The notes under the pieces: generated by a model | Database searches by the model: none | What the model was told of the DNA's origin: nothing | Seen by the model: only the letters and a program-made list of their open reading frames with translations | Translations under genes and position numbers: made by a program | Shown: one piece after another, positions 47,265-56,292 of the stretch | How positions within the stretch are numbered: the stretch's first letter is position 1 | Layout of the letters: each line of letters opens with the position of its first letter | Source: Fabrea salina | Taxonomy: Eukaryota > Ciliophora > Heterotrichea > Heterotrichida > Fabreidae | DNA length: 64,000 nucleotides | Direction of reading: 5' to 3' | NCBI GenBank assembly: GCA_022984795.1 | Contig: JALIHJ010000035.1 | Coordinates: 124,001 to 188,000, forward strand

Positions 47265-48071
47265 ATGGAAAGTCAAAATTTAGATTCATTTTCAGATGAA
47301 ACAAAAGCTAAAGTATTTATGATAACTGAAAACAGTTTGGTCTGGGTCGATATTAGCACTCTAACACTGAGGAACTACGAAGCACCTAGACCCTGCATGT
47401 TTTTGGATTTCGCTCCTCTGTCAGATGGCCGAGTGCTCATCAACGGAGCTATGGAAATCGACACTTCTTACAAAACGCACTCTATGTTTTTGTTTTCAGA
47501 CCACAAACTCACAGTTAAACGAGAACACGAAATAGGCCTTGTGAGTCTAAACATGATTCCGATAGAAAACACTGTGTACTTAGTAGGGGCTAAAAAGTCC
47601 CAGAGGTACGAACTAAGTGAAAACAGGTCTTACGACATGGAAGAGATGATCAGCACCCACGTAAACGGCGGAAGTTGCAGGTACAATAATGACGTGCTGG
47701 TAGTTGGAGGTGTGAATTCTTACGAAGTAGAACTCTACAACACCCAGGGAAACTACTGGGCCCATGTTATGACTCTGTCTTTTCCTGTTTACGACATCAG
47801 TTGCATCCAAGTAACTAAAGAAAAAGTACTAGTTATTAGTGCGCAAGAGTGCTACTTGCTTGACGTCGAAGAAGGGAAACTCAAGCAAGTTGAAGGGCTC
47901 CCCATCCAGCTCCATGGCGGAGTAAGGCATCACGTGCCCATTAAACAAAAAGACTTCGTTTACACCTTTGTAGGGTCCAAGGAAAGGGCCTTGCTGCGGT
48001 ACTCAATATCTAAGAACTCTTGGACTGTGTTGGCGAGGTATAAAGAACACTCCTGCTGTTCATTATTGTAA
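47265..48071 (+). CDS. Kelch-like beta-propeller protein with CaaX-type end
   Basis: A 268-residue protein of short beta-strands in kelch-like spacing: FLDFAPLSDGRVLINGAM, VYLVGAKKSQRYELSENRSY, NNDVLVVGGVNSYEVELYNT, FVYTFVGSKERALLRYSISK. The G-G doublets and Y/W positions are those of degenerate kelch repeats, four or five units, fewer than a typical six-blade propeller. The C-terminus ends HSCCSLL, so the last four residues CSLL form a geranylgeranyl-type CaaX box with an extra Cys in front. No F-box or BTB is fused. Confidence 0.75.
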   Translation: MESQNLDSFSDETKAKVFMITENSLVWVDISTLTLRNYEAPRPCMFLDFAPLSDGRVLINGAMEIDTSYKTHSMFLFSDHKLTVKREHEIGLVSLNMIPIENTVYLVGAKKSQRYELSENRSYDMEEMISTHVNGGSCRYNNDVLVVGGVNSYEVELYNTQGNYWAHVMTLSFPVYDISCIQVTKEKVLVISAQECYLLDVEEGKLKQVEGLPIQLHGGVRHHVPIKQKDFVYTFVGSKERALLRYSISKNSWTVLARYKEHSCCSLL

Positions 48072-48097
48072 TTTAATAGTTTTGCCATAATTAACTT

Positions 48098-50077
48098 ATG
48101 TCTTGTCAAGAATCTGTGTCTGAAATTCCTGTTATTCTGAGGAAGTTGTTCTTCAAGTACTCAAGTGCCAAAAACAAAATCTCTAACAGTTTTATCCAGT
48201 TCAAAAAGTTCTTGCAGATGATGCAAGACGCCCAAGTTATCGATAAACACTTTACTTCCCAAAAACTAGAACTGATATTTTGTTCCCAGAATAAGCACAA
48301 AGTTAACATGGACTTTGCCACCTTCCAGGAAGCAGTGCCTAGAATCCTGCAAGAGAAATACCCAACGATTTTCAAAGTCTCCCCCGGAGAGGCTCTTTGC
48401 AAACTCATAGACGAGCATTTTTGGCCTTTGGCTTCAGCTATAGACCAAGAAGAACACTCTAACCTTTCTGAGCAAATAGACGAAGACTGCAAACAAGTAA
48501 TGCTTTCAGTGCACCAAGGCCTTAGGTCGTTGTACAGTACTGTGTTTAACTGGGAACTGCGCAAAGACATCCAACCAGAGTCTATTGTTCAGAAGTCACT
48601 GGTTAGTTTGAACTACTTTATCAGGAACTTTGATATTAGTCCAAGTTTAGTTTCTAAAGGACAGATCACTAAGTGGTGGAACGAACTAGTACTTGTGAAC
48701 GAAGGAGCGATTTCTGAGGCCATTCAGTTTCTGCCATCCGAAGAGTTTGAAGTAGGGACTTGTTTTACACTGTCTAAGTTTGCTTTGCTTTTGTACTTTA
48801 TTGCAAACAAAGGTTATGAAGAAGACGACAACTTAAAGTCAAGTCCCCCTGCTGAGAAACTAATGGTGCTTCTGGAGAGACTTGAAATGTCCAAAGGCTT
48901 TGAAGAAGTATCTCTTAAAGTAAGGAACATCACTCTTATTCCACACGAAGAAATAGTGCATTCTATTATATACAGTGACAGTAGGGACTTAGATGAGTTT
49001 TCAGAAACTTCAAGGAGTTTAAGGGGCGAGTCGAAGCTAGACGATACTATGGAGCTCAACATTGGTGCTTCAGCTGCAGCGGTACTAGAAAACCACATGG
49101 ACAAGATCAAGCACATTTTCCAAGCGTACTGTTCTTTTGGAGAGCCTATGAACACAGTTAGGATGTCCAGTACTAAACTCGTCAAGATGATGAGGGACTG
49201 TGGAGTGCTTAGAGGCTGGAGCAACGAAAGTGTGTTTAGCATGCGGAGTTCAAAAGACTCTTCAGGCTACGTTTCTAAAGAGGAAGTAGATATTATATAC
49301 GCTACCATTGCTGACAAAAAGTCCAAAAGACTTGACTTCAGAAGGTTCCTGAAAGCACTTGAACGCATTGCTAAAAAAGCTTTTCCTTCACAAGCACTAG
49401 ATTCCTCTTTGCCTCATTTGATTGAAAACCACATTTTGTACTTAGAAAACGAGTGGAACGACGAGAGAGGAGTTAGTTCTAACTACATAAAGTCACTTAT
49501 GGAAATGCTAAGAGACCCAGAAGTAATTGAAGCTTTAAGCTTAGTGCACAAGTCAGTGATTTACTTTTTCAAGCACTACACTGACTTGAACGGACTTATG
49601 GACTTCAGGATGTTTATGAGGTTCTGCAGGGACTTTGCTGTTTTTCCTGACTTGATTCCTAAGTCCAAGCTTTTGAGGTTCTTCCACACCTTAGCAGGGA
49701 TTCACTCCCAAACTGAACAACCAGACATTTCAGTGAGCCGCAGTGTGGCTTTTGAAAAGAAGTCACAGGAAGAACCTGTTATAGACGAACACTTGTTTGT
49801 AGAAGGACTGGCTTTAATAGCAGCTGAAGTTCTTTACGAAGAACCTGAACCTAACTCTGTAGAAAGAATCTGCTACCTCATCGAACGAATGAGTGAAAGC
49901 GAAGGTCCTGGCAAGGTACTTAGAGAAGAAGGACACAACCGGTCTGCAGGGGGAGAGTGCGTAGATATGCTTAAGTTCCTCAAAGCAAGGTACCCCTCTG
50001 TGTTCCAAGACACTCAAAGAGAATTTGGCTTCAAAGACATCCTAGCCGAGCTCCAAGGGGGGCCTGTTCCAGAGTAA
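48098..50077 (+). CDS. Protein with repeated p25-alpha (TPPP)-like modules
   Basis: A 659-residue protein. Three related segments are seen: about 15-90 (KFLQMMQDAQVIDKHFTSQK, then VNMDFATFQEAVPRIL), about 335-430 (KLVKMMRDCGVLRGW, RLDFRRFLKALERIAKKAF) and about 485-640 (FMRFCRDFAVFPDLIPKSKL, then EHLFVEGLALIAAEVLY). Each has the p25-alpha order: helix with D-x-G/x-x, polar loop, hydrophobic strand and F-x-x-F/A-L helix. TPPP proteins bind and bundle microtubules; in ciliates large repeats of this kind may be axonemal or cortical. No enzyme domain or signal was seen. Confidence 0.72.
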   Translation: MSCQESVSEIPVILRKLFFKYSSAKNKISNSFIQFKKFLQMMQDAQVIDKHFTSQKLELIFCSQNKHKVNMDFATFQEAVPRILQEKYPTIFKVSPGEALCKLIDEHFWPLASAIDQEEHSNLSEQIDEDCKQVMLSVHQGLRSLYSTVFNWELRKDIQPESIVQKSLVSLNYFIRNFDISPSLVSKGQITKWWNELVLVNEGAISEAIQFLPSEEFEVGTCFTLSKFALLLYFIANKGYEEDDNLKSSPPAEKLMVLLERLEMSKGFEEVSLKVRNITLIPHEEIVHSIIYSDSRDLDEFSETSRSLRGESKLDDTMELNIGASAAAVLENHMDKIKHIFQAYCSFGEPMNTVRMSSTKLVKMMRDCGVLRGWSNESVFSMRSSKDSSGYVSKEEVDIIYATIADKKSKRLDFRRFLKALERIAKKAFPSQALDSSLPHLIENHILYLENEWNDERGVSSNYIKSLMEMLRDPEVIEALSLVHKSVIYFFKHYTDLNGLMDFRMFMRFCRDFAVFPDLIPKSKLLRFFHTLAGIHSQTEQPDISVSRSVAFEKKSQEEPVIDEHLFVEGLALIAAEVLYEEPEPNSVERICYLIERMSESEGPGKVLREEGHNRSAGGECVDMLKFLKARYPSVFQDTQREFGFKDILAELQGGPVPE

Positions 50078-50130
50078 CTCTGAGATTTTATAGTAATTCA
50101 AAATTAGGTATAAGCCAAACATTAATAAAT

Positions 50131-50439
50131 ATGCTAAGCAGGGCTTACCGTGTCAGTGCAAACTTGAGACTATGCAGAAGTTTTTCCAAGGACTATATGG
50201 GAGACATGCTCAAGAACAAGCAAAGAGGAGACGAGGACATTTACTTTTCTCGCAAAGATAAAGAGAACCTCCAGTCTTTGCTTCAAAAAGTCGAAGAACA
50301 AGAAATATCCCCTGAAGAAGAACAGCGCATTGAAAAGAACCGTCACGAAAGGCTTCTTAAGATCCTGAGAACTCATGACTTGAGGCTACCCGAAGTAGCT
50401 ATCAACGACCTACTTAGATGGAAAAGAGGTGAAATCTAA
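50131..50439 (+). CDS. Mitochondrial ATP synthase inhibitor IF1-like protein
   Basis: A 102-residue protein. The first 20 residues (MLSRAYRVSANLRLCRSFS) look like a mitochondrial presequence with a R-x-x-S cleavage region. Then DYMGDMLKNKQRGDEDIYFS and the helix ENLQSLLQKVEEQE match the IF1 inhibitory core, in which a basic loop is followed by E/D-x-x-Y/F-F. Beyond it is a second charged helix and a tail. IF1 blocks ATP hydrolysis by F1 when the matrix acidifies. The fit is to a short motif only, so the call is tentative. Confidence 0.6.
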   Translation: MLSRAYRVSANLRLCRSFSKDYMGDMLKNKQRGDEDIYFSRKDKENLQSLLQKVEEQEISPEEEQRIEKNRHERLLKILRTHDLRLPEVAINDLLRWKRGEI

Positions 50440-50442
50440 TTA

Positions 50443-50646
50443 TTAACCTTCTAAGCTTTTCAAGTTGCGTTTGGGACTTGTTTTTAGCCTTCTTTCAACT
50501 AAGCACTGTTTAACCGATTCTAAGTTTTTAGGGCTGGTTCTGACTCTGTAGGGAGTTTTTACTGAGCTGCTGGCGTCTGAGCGATCAAGTAAGACTCCTA
50601 TAGACTCCGGGGAACAAAAACTGGGTTCAGACTCACTGCTTGACAT
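50443..50646 (-). CDS. Very small Ser/Lys-rich protein, uncertain
   Basis: A 67-residue frame from ATG at 50646 (MSSSESEPSFCSPESIGVLL...) to TAA, Ser-rich then basic (LKTSPKRNLKSLEG), with repeated T/S-P-K sites (VRTSPKNL, LKTSPKRN). It fills the only space between the IF1-like gene and the eIF4B-like gene and has no better competitor. Its low complexity leaves doubt that it is translated. Confidence 0.45.
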   Translation of the reverse strand: MSSSESEPSFCSPESIGVLLDRSDASSSVKTPYRVRTSPKNLESVKQCLVERRLKTSPKRNLKSLEG

Positions 50647-50676
50647 CAATTAATATTGGGGGCTTATTAATTAACT

Positions 50677-51738
50677 TTAGCTAAGATTATCACTCCTCCT
50701 GAACTTTTTAGCTGTGTAATTCTTTGTGGAGGTTCTGGACCTAGGGACTTCGGTGGGCTGCTTGGTCAGTACTTTTGCGGTTTCACTAGGGTCTTTCCAA
50801 GCTGGCTCGCTGTTTTTCCTTTGGTGCGGTTCTTCAGGGTTCTTTTTAACATACTTTTTTTGGGTCTCTGGTTTTTGGATTTCGGGTTTTTGGGTCTCCG
50901 GTTTTTGAGTTTCTGGTTTTTTAGTTTCCTCGTGTTCTTTTTTCAACTTGGTTTCGAACTCTAAGTCTTTGGAAAGCGTGTCTACAGGTTTTGCTCCTCC
51001 AAAGGGGTCGGGCTTAGGTTTAGTTTCAACCTTTTTAGGCTTAGCTGGTTTGAGTTCAGCTGGTTTGAGTTCAGCTGGTTTAGGTTGAGTGGAAGGAATT
51101 GAGATTGACTGTGCTGGAATCCCAGGTGTAATAGTCTTTTCTGAAGACTTCTTTGCCTGTTCAAAGTTATTGGACTTTCTGTAAGTGTGCTGGGCCGTCC
51201 TGGGAGGTTCAGGTCTGCGCCTTCCTCTCATTCCTCTAGGACCTCTGGGAGTCCTAGGACCTCTGTTGCCTCTTCCCCTTCCCCTAATACCCCTTAAGTC
51301 TTCTCTAGGTTTCAGAGTAATCTGGACAGGCCTTCCTCGGAGTTCAGCTTCGTTGCGTTCAGATATTTTCATAGCTAAATCGAAGTCATGAACTAGGAGG
51401 GTGGCGTTGCCTGGATTTCTGTGACTAGAATTTTCCCGAGAAAACATAACCCTGATATTGGTTTTGTCTCCTTCAGAGACAGCAAAGAATTCCAAGAGTT
51501 CATTTTCTGAAGAAAGACTAAAAGGGAGGTTTTTAACGAAAAAGCGATAAGGGGGAGAACTAGACTGTATTTCTGTTTGGAGTTGAGTGACTTGCTCAGA
51601 GGGGTCAAACGATGGAAGACCAGGTGTTGTGGGAGTAGGAGTCTCTTGTGGGGTTTCTTCTTCACTACTCCACTCGTCTTCACTGATGTCTGCCCACTTG
51701 GACCTGCGCTTTTGATGGTTTGCTCGAACTTCTGCCAT
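50677..51738 (-). CDS. eIF4B-like translation factor with RRM and RG-rich region
   Basis: A 353-residue protein. The N-terminus is acidic (WADISEDEWSSEEETP). An RRM lies at about 63-140: YRFFVKNLPFSL (RNP2), IRVMFSREN, NATLLVHDFDLAMKISER, RGRPVQITL. An RG/RGG-like stretch (RGIRGRGRGNRGPRTPRGPR) follows, then disordered Lys/Pro/Glu repeats. DPFGGAKPVDT is the eIF4B signature also found in animals and plants, just before a charged helix (KDLEFETKLKKEHEE). eIF4B helps eIF4A unwind mRNA 5' ends. It would bind RNA near the cap complex in the cytosol. Confidence 0.82.
   Translation of the reverse strand: MAEVRANHQKRRSKWADISEDEWSSEEETPQETPTPTTPGLPSFDPSEQVTQLQTEIQSSSPPYRFFVKNLPFSLSSENELLEFFAVSEGDKTNIRVMFSRENSSHRNPGNATLLVHDFDLAMKISERNEAELRGRPVQITLKPREDLRGIRGRGRGNRGPRTPRGPRGMRGRRRPEPPRTAQHTYRKSNNFEQAKKSSEKTITPGIPAQSISIPSTQPKPAELKPAELKPAKPKKVETKPKPDPFGGAKPVDTLSKDLEFETKLKKEHEETKKPETQKPETQKPEIQKPETQKKYVKKNPEEPHQRKNSEPAWKDPSETAKVLTKQPTEVPRSRTSTKNYTAKKFRRSDNLS
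50862..50921. repeat. 15-nt tandem repeat encoding KPETQ units in the eIF4B-like gene
   Basis: About four 15-base units of the type gggtctctggttttt encode KPETQ repeats on the minus strand, in frame, with one unit changed to KPEIQ. A partial unit flanks it. Confidence 0.8.
51043..51087. repeat. 15-nt tandem repeat encoding KPAEL units in the eIF4B-like gene
   Basis: Three units of agctggtttgagttc, the last with changes, encode PAELK on the minus strand. It is separate from the KPETQ repeat and has the same unit length. Confidence 0.78.
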
Positions 51739-51769
51739 TTACAAAGATGCATGCTTCTTATAATAAGTT

Positions 51770-52819
51770 ATGGAGTTAAAAACAGACTTTTGGAAAGAAG
51801 CTTATGCTAACATATATAAGATTTTCCAGCCTTTGTCTAAAATAAGAAATGAGGATTTGCTGGACGACTCGTTAAAATTTAAAACTGAGGATCCTAACAC
51901 CCTTTACAGAAAGGACTCCCCAACCTTCACACTGAACATGCACTACGTTAAACTCAAGCCTAAGAAAAAAAGACTCAAGCCTTATTTTCACCAAGAAGAT
52001 AATCAGACTTCCCCCTCTGGTGTAACTAACTCAGTGTCTCCTTTGCCTTTCATCGGAAGGAAAAACAACTCCTCCAACCCTACTCCTATTGGTTTCAGGC
52101 AGAAAAACCCCAAAAAGAACCCTAAGCACGCCTTTTTAGTCAATGGGCTTAAAGTTTGCAGTAATTTACCTACTTCCAGGTTTAGAAACCCCGAAGAAAA
52201 ACTTCCTAAAAACGCTAGTTTCCTTGCAAGCCTCAGAAACAAAGTCACTCAAGAGTACTCAGAAGTGTTTAAGCAACTCGACCCCACAAACACTCACAAA
52301 ATTAAAAAGGAGAACTTCATTGAGTTCCTCGAAAAAAGAGACATTGCCAAGGGCTGCTTCCGAATCAAAAGTCCCAATCAAACCAAGAAACCAAAACCCA
52401 AGTCAAACAGTCCTTCAAAGATTCTTGGTACCCAGCACATCCATCTCCCCACTAAGTTTGACTTACTCGAAATTTCTGAAGAAACCATGAAAAAAGCTGA
52501 CCAACTGATGGAACTGTTCGACCCACTCAACACTAGTGAAATCTCAGAGGAGATGTTTTACTCAGTGCTTACTCTGTACCACTGGTACTTCACAGAAAAG
52601 TCCTTAATTAATTCAGCTGCTAACATCAAAAGGATCTCTAAAATCAAAAGACTCCAGCCAGTCCTAGACAAGCTGAAAAAAGTCTTTTTAAGCTACAGCG
52701 ACGGAAATTGCATTAAAAAAAGCAAATCCAAAAAAATATTCCCTGACATTCCTCCTAAGCTTTTGTACTTTTCTGAGTTCCTAAATCTAAGTCCGGTTTA
52801 TTTAAACAGAAATTTATAA
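51770..52819 (+). CDS. Unknown protein with two EF-hand-like segments
   Basis: A 349-residue basic protein. Two segments resemble half EF-hands without full calcium loops: VFKQLDPTNTHKIKKENFIEF and LMELFDPLNTSEISEEMFYS; each has helix, D-P-x-N-T, then helix. They are about 80 residues apart. The rest is Lys/Pro/Asn-rich and disordered. No catalytic motif or membrane segment. It might bind cytoskeletal partners; calcium binding is doubtful because few acidic residues are at loop positions. Confidence 0.65.
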   Translation: MELKTDFWKEAYANIYKIFQPLSKIRNEDLLDDSLKFKTEDPNTLYRKDSPTFTLNMHYVKLKPKKKRLKPYFHQEDNQTSPSGVTNSVSPLPFIGRKNNSSNPTPIGFRQKNPKKNPKHAFLVNGLKVCSNLPTSRFRNPEEKLPKNASFLASLRNKVTQEYSEVFKQLDPTNTHKIKKENFIEFLEKRDIAKGCFRIKSPNQTKKPKPKSNSPSKILGTQHIHLPTKFDLLEISEETMKKADQLMELFDPLNTSEISEEMFYSVLTLYHWYFTEKSLINSAANIKRISKIKRLQPVLDKLKKVFLSYSDGNCIKKSKSKKIFPDIPPKLLYFSEFLNLSPVYLNRNL

Positions 52820-52836
52820 TTAAGAATTCAAGTTAA

Positions 52837-53163
52837 TCATGTATAGTTAGGATGGGCAAGCAAGATCTGGCCGCAGTAACATCTTATAGTCATTGCGCAA
52901 TAAGGGTAAATCAATGAAGCCCCACAACAGGGACACATAATTCTTGAGATGGACTGCACTGCTGTTAAGGTGTGACAGTTTGGGCAGTTCACACAATAAG
53001 AGCCTAATGGGTAATACAGTTGAGTTCTGCACCCTGCGCATGCTATTATTCCTTGTTGGGGGTTTTGAACTACCTCGGGATACTGAGTCAACTGAGGAGC
53101 AGGTGGCTCTGGGTCTTGGGTTTTTTCGAGCAAAGGAGTTTTTAAAGACTTGGTTTCTTCCAT
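52837..53163 (-). CDS. LSD1-type zinc-finger protein
   Basis: A 108-residue protein. The N-terminal 35 residues are polar (Pro/Gln). Then come zinc modules of the LSD1/LOL class: CAGCRTQLYYPLGSYCVNCP and, after NCHT, MCPCCGASLIYPYCAMTIRC. The signature C-x-x-C-R/G-x-x-L-x-Y-P-x-G is clear in the first, and degenerate in the second. Such fingers are known from plant LSD1/LOL proteins and many protists, often linked to regulation, but DNA or protein binding here is not shown. It is divergent from the choline transporter gene with 11 bp between starts. Confidence 0.82.
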   Translation of the reverse strand: MEETKSLKTPLLEKTQDPEPPAPQLTQYPEVVQNPQQGIIACAGCRTQLYYPLGSYCVNCPNCHTLTAVQSISRIMCPCCGASLIYPYCAMTIRCYCGQILLAHPNYT

Positions 53164-53174
53164 TTTATTAGACT

Positions 53175-55196
53175 ATGGAGGAAAATAGGAAAAGCGCTTT
53201 GCAGGTTTGGGAGGAATTCGACCAAAACCACAGACACAATACTAAGTTTCAGGGGCAGGAAGGGTTCACTGGACTCTTTGAGGGTCGGAAGTGCACCGAC
53301 TTAGTATTTGGAGTGGTGTTTTTGGTTTTTAACTTAGGGCTGCTTTACCCAATTTGGTTGGGAGTCACTGAAGGAAGCATTGACAAGCTAAGCAAAGGAA
53401 ACGATTTTAGGGGAGACTCCTGTGGAGTTGAGGGGTTAGATAATAGGCCCTACTTGTACTGGCCAGACCCCCACTTTACTCAGTTTGCAGTTTGCATAGA
53501 AGAGTGCCCCATCTACTATATAGAAGACTATATTTGCTTGTACGACTCCGACCATTTAGGCTTCTTAACAGACTTGGGTTGTTGGGATACTATAGAAAGC
53601 ACCACCTACGGGTTTTACTGCCTTCCCTTTTTTGAAAAGGCCAGGAAGAATGTAACTGAGTACCTGTTCGAGCACATGGTTTACTTCAAAAGACTTCTAG
53701 GGGACTTGTTTATAGGCTGGGAAGTTTTTTTGGTAGGTATGGTTGGGCTTATTGCTTTGGGCTTATTGTTTTTGCTTTGCTTTGGTTCTCCAAGACTCAT
53801 GAGTGCTTTAGTGCTGTTAAGCATGGCTGCTGTAGAAGGCTTACTGCTTTACTTTGCTCACTTGTTTAGTGTTTCCTATGAAAGAACTCACAGTGACTTG
53901 TGTGAGCAGAGTGGAAGAGTTGTGCCTGAGTACTGTTATGAAAGCTACTCTAACGTCTTTTTTGGCTTAAGAATTGCAATGTATGGACTAGCTTTTGTCT
54001 TTGCAGTGTATTTAATTATCAAGCGCAACAAGGTTAGAATAGGGGTTGCTATACTTAGAATGACTTGTGAGCCTTTGGAAGCTTTGAAGCAGTTCTTTTT
54101 GTTTGTTGTTTTGTATTTTTTGGCTTTGCTAGGTTTGGTGGCTGGAGTAGTGTATCTTCTGGGACTTACTATGAGTAGAAGCAGTGGGAGAGAAGTTGAG
54201 TACGAAGGCCTTGGCCAAGTTAAGCACTTTGAGTACAGCACTTTTGACAAAGCACTTTTAGTGTTTGTAGTGTTTGTGGGTTTGTGGTGGGCTGAGTTTT
54301 TGTTGGCACTGGGTAAATGCGTTTTTGAAGGAGGTGCTTCAATTTGGTACTTCAACAAAGACAGGAATATTTCTTACTCGCCTTTGCTAAAGAGTTTGGG
54401 GACTGTTTTTAGGTACCACTTAGGGTCTTTGGCTTTGGTGTCGCTAGTAAACCTTACACTTAAGTGCCCAATTACCCTTTTTGGATTGCTAGTAAGAGTT
54501 CTTGAGAAAACAGCGTACAAGTGCAAAGCATGTATTTGGTGCAGTTTGTTTTACAAAAAGTGGCTTAGGTACTTCCAAGAAACCCACTACGCTTTGCTTG
54601 TGGTATCAGGGTGCAGCTACTTCCAAGCTGCCCAAAAATCTTACTTCCTGAGTCAGAGGAACCCTAACACTAAAGTTCCTAGTGACTCAGGAAAGTTTGT
54701 GACTCTGGTTATCAAAAGTGCAGTTAGTCTGTGTGCAGGAGCGATTACTTATTCCTTACTGCTCTTTCACCGAAAAACACTTTTAGGAGAAAGCACTCAG
54801 GACATTACTTGCTTTTCAGAAGTGGCTTTAGTGAGCTTTTTAGTGTACACTTACCTTTCCGAAATGTATGTGGGCTGCATGGAAAGCTCCATGAAAGCTG
54901 TAATTGCAAGTGCAAATTGTGACGAAGAAATGTTTGAAAGAGTCCATAAGTTCATTGACTTCGCCTTTGTAAGCTCTTTTGAGAACTCTCTTCCCCAAAG
55001 AACGCAAAAAGTAGTTCCTGACTCAAGCATGGACTCTTCTATGAACGACTTAATGCCAAATAGAACCAATAGAAGCCCTACTTTTAGCGAAGACCCCTTT
55101 GAGTCAGGCTCAGTGTCAGCAAGGCCCAACATGTACTACCGAAGAAGACACTCTATTGACGAAGTCAGTGCAGACGGCACAAGACCTGCTTTTTAA
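53175..55196 (+). CDS. Choline transporter-like protein (CTL/SLC44 family)
   Basis: A 673-residue multi-helix membrane protein. The start has the family pattern GRKCTDLVFGVVFLVFNLG followed by a large outer loop with YLYWPDPHFTQF, CVEECP-type Cys pairs and many further Cys. About ten hydrophobic helices follow between 185 and 590 (for example MVGLIALGLLFLLCFGS, ALKQFFLFVVLYFLALLGLV, ALLVVSGCSYFQAAQKSYFL). The C-terminus is cytosolic, Ser- and Arg-rich. SLC44 proteins move choline and ethanolamine for phospholipid synthesis. The outer loop is short of some of the animal Cys positions. Confidence 0.85.
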   Translation: MEENRKSALQVWEEFDQNHRHNTKFQGQEGFTGLFEGRKCTDLVFGVVFLVFNLGLLYPIWLGVTEGSIDKLSKGNDFRGDSCGVEGLDNRPYLYWPDPHFTQFAVCIEECPIYYIEDYICLYDSDHLGFLTDLGCWDTIESTTYGFYCLPFFEKARKNVTEYLFEHMVYFKRLLGDLFIGWEVFLVGMVGLIALGLLFLLCFGSPRLMSALVLLSMAAVEGLLLYFAHLFSVSYERTHSDLCEQSGRVVPEYCYESYSNVFFGLRIAMYGLAFVFAVYLIIKRNKVRIGVAILRMTCEPLEALKQFFLFVVLYFLALLGLVAGVVYLLGLTMSRSSGREVEYEGLGQVKHFEYSTFDKALLVFVVFVGLWWAEFLLALGKCVFEGGASIWYFNKDRNISYSPLLKSLGTVFRYHLGSLALVSLVNLTLKCPITLFGLLVRVLEKTAYKCKACIWCSLFYKKWLRYFQETHYALLVVSGCSYFQAAQKSYFLSQRNPNTKVPSDSGKFVTLVIKSAVSLCAGAITYSLLLFHRKTLLGESTQDITCFSEVALVSFLVYTYLSEMYVGCMESSMKAVIASANCDEEMFERVHKFIDFAFVSSFENSLPQRTQKVVPDSSMDSSMNDLMPNRTNRSPTFSEDPFESGSVSARPNMYYRRRHSIDEVSADGTRPAF

Positions 55197-55205
55197 TTAA
55201 TACAG

Positions 55206-56279
55206 TTAAGTTAAACACAGCTCCTCTTTAACTTGCTTTAATTTTCTGAAAGAAGACTGCAAGTCCGCTAAAACACTAGTAAGTGCAGAAGCATCAGCAC
55301 AAGAGGAAAAAAGCTGCACTCTAGAAACTCTGTCACACTCCCTTTTATAAACAGCAACTCTAGAGTCTTCTGACAACTCGTCTTCTGGCGCAAAAGGGTT
55401 CGTGTACCTGTAAGCAGGCATTTCGTCTGAAAAGTCATCTTCAGTTTCATAAGGAGAGTCTTCACACAGAGTGTGGGACAAAGGAGTGAACCCTACGTCT
55501 TGGTGCTCGTGGACGCACTTAGAAGTGATTAGCAATAAAGCTTCAGAAGACTCCTGCTCTTGGTTCTGTTCTAGTATTGGCAAGCAGTGCAAAGGAAGCG
55601 ACCCCTCTGTTGAGTTAAGTGAAGGGGTGTCTCTTCTTTCTGAGTCAAAACTTTCGTGCTTGAAGTTCTCGTTGTCGGAAGAAATAAGACGGGGGCGCAT
55701 TCCTAGTTCTTGAGGTTTGATTTCAGGTCTAGGAACTCTTTCTATGTACTCGCACTTAGCTGTTAAGTTTCCCAAAGCAGTGTTAAGTTGAAGCAGTGGG
55801 GATGACTTGACCTCAGGAGAGCTGGCGTGTTTGCTCCAATCTGTAAGGTGCGTGTGGGAAGTTTTAATGGAGTACCTGAGTTCTTGGTTGAACTTACTAG
55901 GCCCAGGAAGCTGCATCCCTAAAACCATCAGGCTCCTTAAGAAGCTAGAAGCTTCAATGTAGTAATTCCTGGGTTCTGAGTTGTTTTTAGGGAAGTAAGA
56001 AAAGGTCCAACGCTCTATTAGAATAGGATGGCAAGCTTCTACTGTTTGAGTGAATTCTAAAAAGAAGTGTTTGGGAGTGTCTAAGTTCCATTCCCAAAGT
56101 TCCCGTGAAGCCAGAGTCCGGACTGCTTGTGTTTCAAGTATCTCAGTTTGCAAGAAGGAGTTCGAAGAAGTCAGTGAGTGCGGGATGTTTAGTTTCCCGC
56201 ACCTGTTTTGCACTAGAGTTTCTGTGAGTTTAGTTAAGAGTTCTTTGATGGTTCGTTCCCAGTTTACAGGTTCTTCCAT
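55206..56279 (-). CDS. ATG13-like autophagy protein (HORMA domain), tentative
   Basis: A 357-residue protein. Residues 1-165 look like the ATG13 HORMA fold: an opening helix with ELLTKLTETLVQNR, then FLEFTQTVEACHPILIERWT followed by SYFP and NYYIEASSFLRSLMVLGMQL, GPSKFNQELRYSI. The L-x-E-R-W and Y-x-x-x-S-x-L-R-S-L patterns fit ATG13. The rest is disordered and Ser/Glu-rich, as in ATG13, with a run of acidic residues (YETEDDFSDEMP). ATG13 is the regulatory subunit of the ATG1/ULK kinase complex. The call rests on weak motif matches, so it is uncertain. Confidence 0.55.
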   Translation of the reverse strand: MEEPVNWERTIKELLTKLTETLVQNRCGKLNIPHSLTSSNSFLQTEILETQAVRTLASRELWEWNLDTPKHFFLEFTQTVEACHPILIERWTFSYFPKNNSEPRNYYIEASSFLRSLMVLGMQLPGPSKFNQELRYSIKTSHTHLTDWSKHASSPEVKSSPLLQLNTALGNLTAKCEYIERVPRPEIKPQELGMRPRLISSDNENFKHESFDSERRDTPSLNSTEGSLPLHCLPILEQNQEQESSEALLLITSKCVHEHQDVGFTPLSHTLCEDSPYETEDDFSDEMPAYRYTNPFAPEDELSEDSRVAVYKRECDRVSRVQLFSSCADASALTSVLADLQSSFRKLKQVKEELCLT

Positions 56280-56292
56280 TTATGAAACAATC

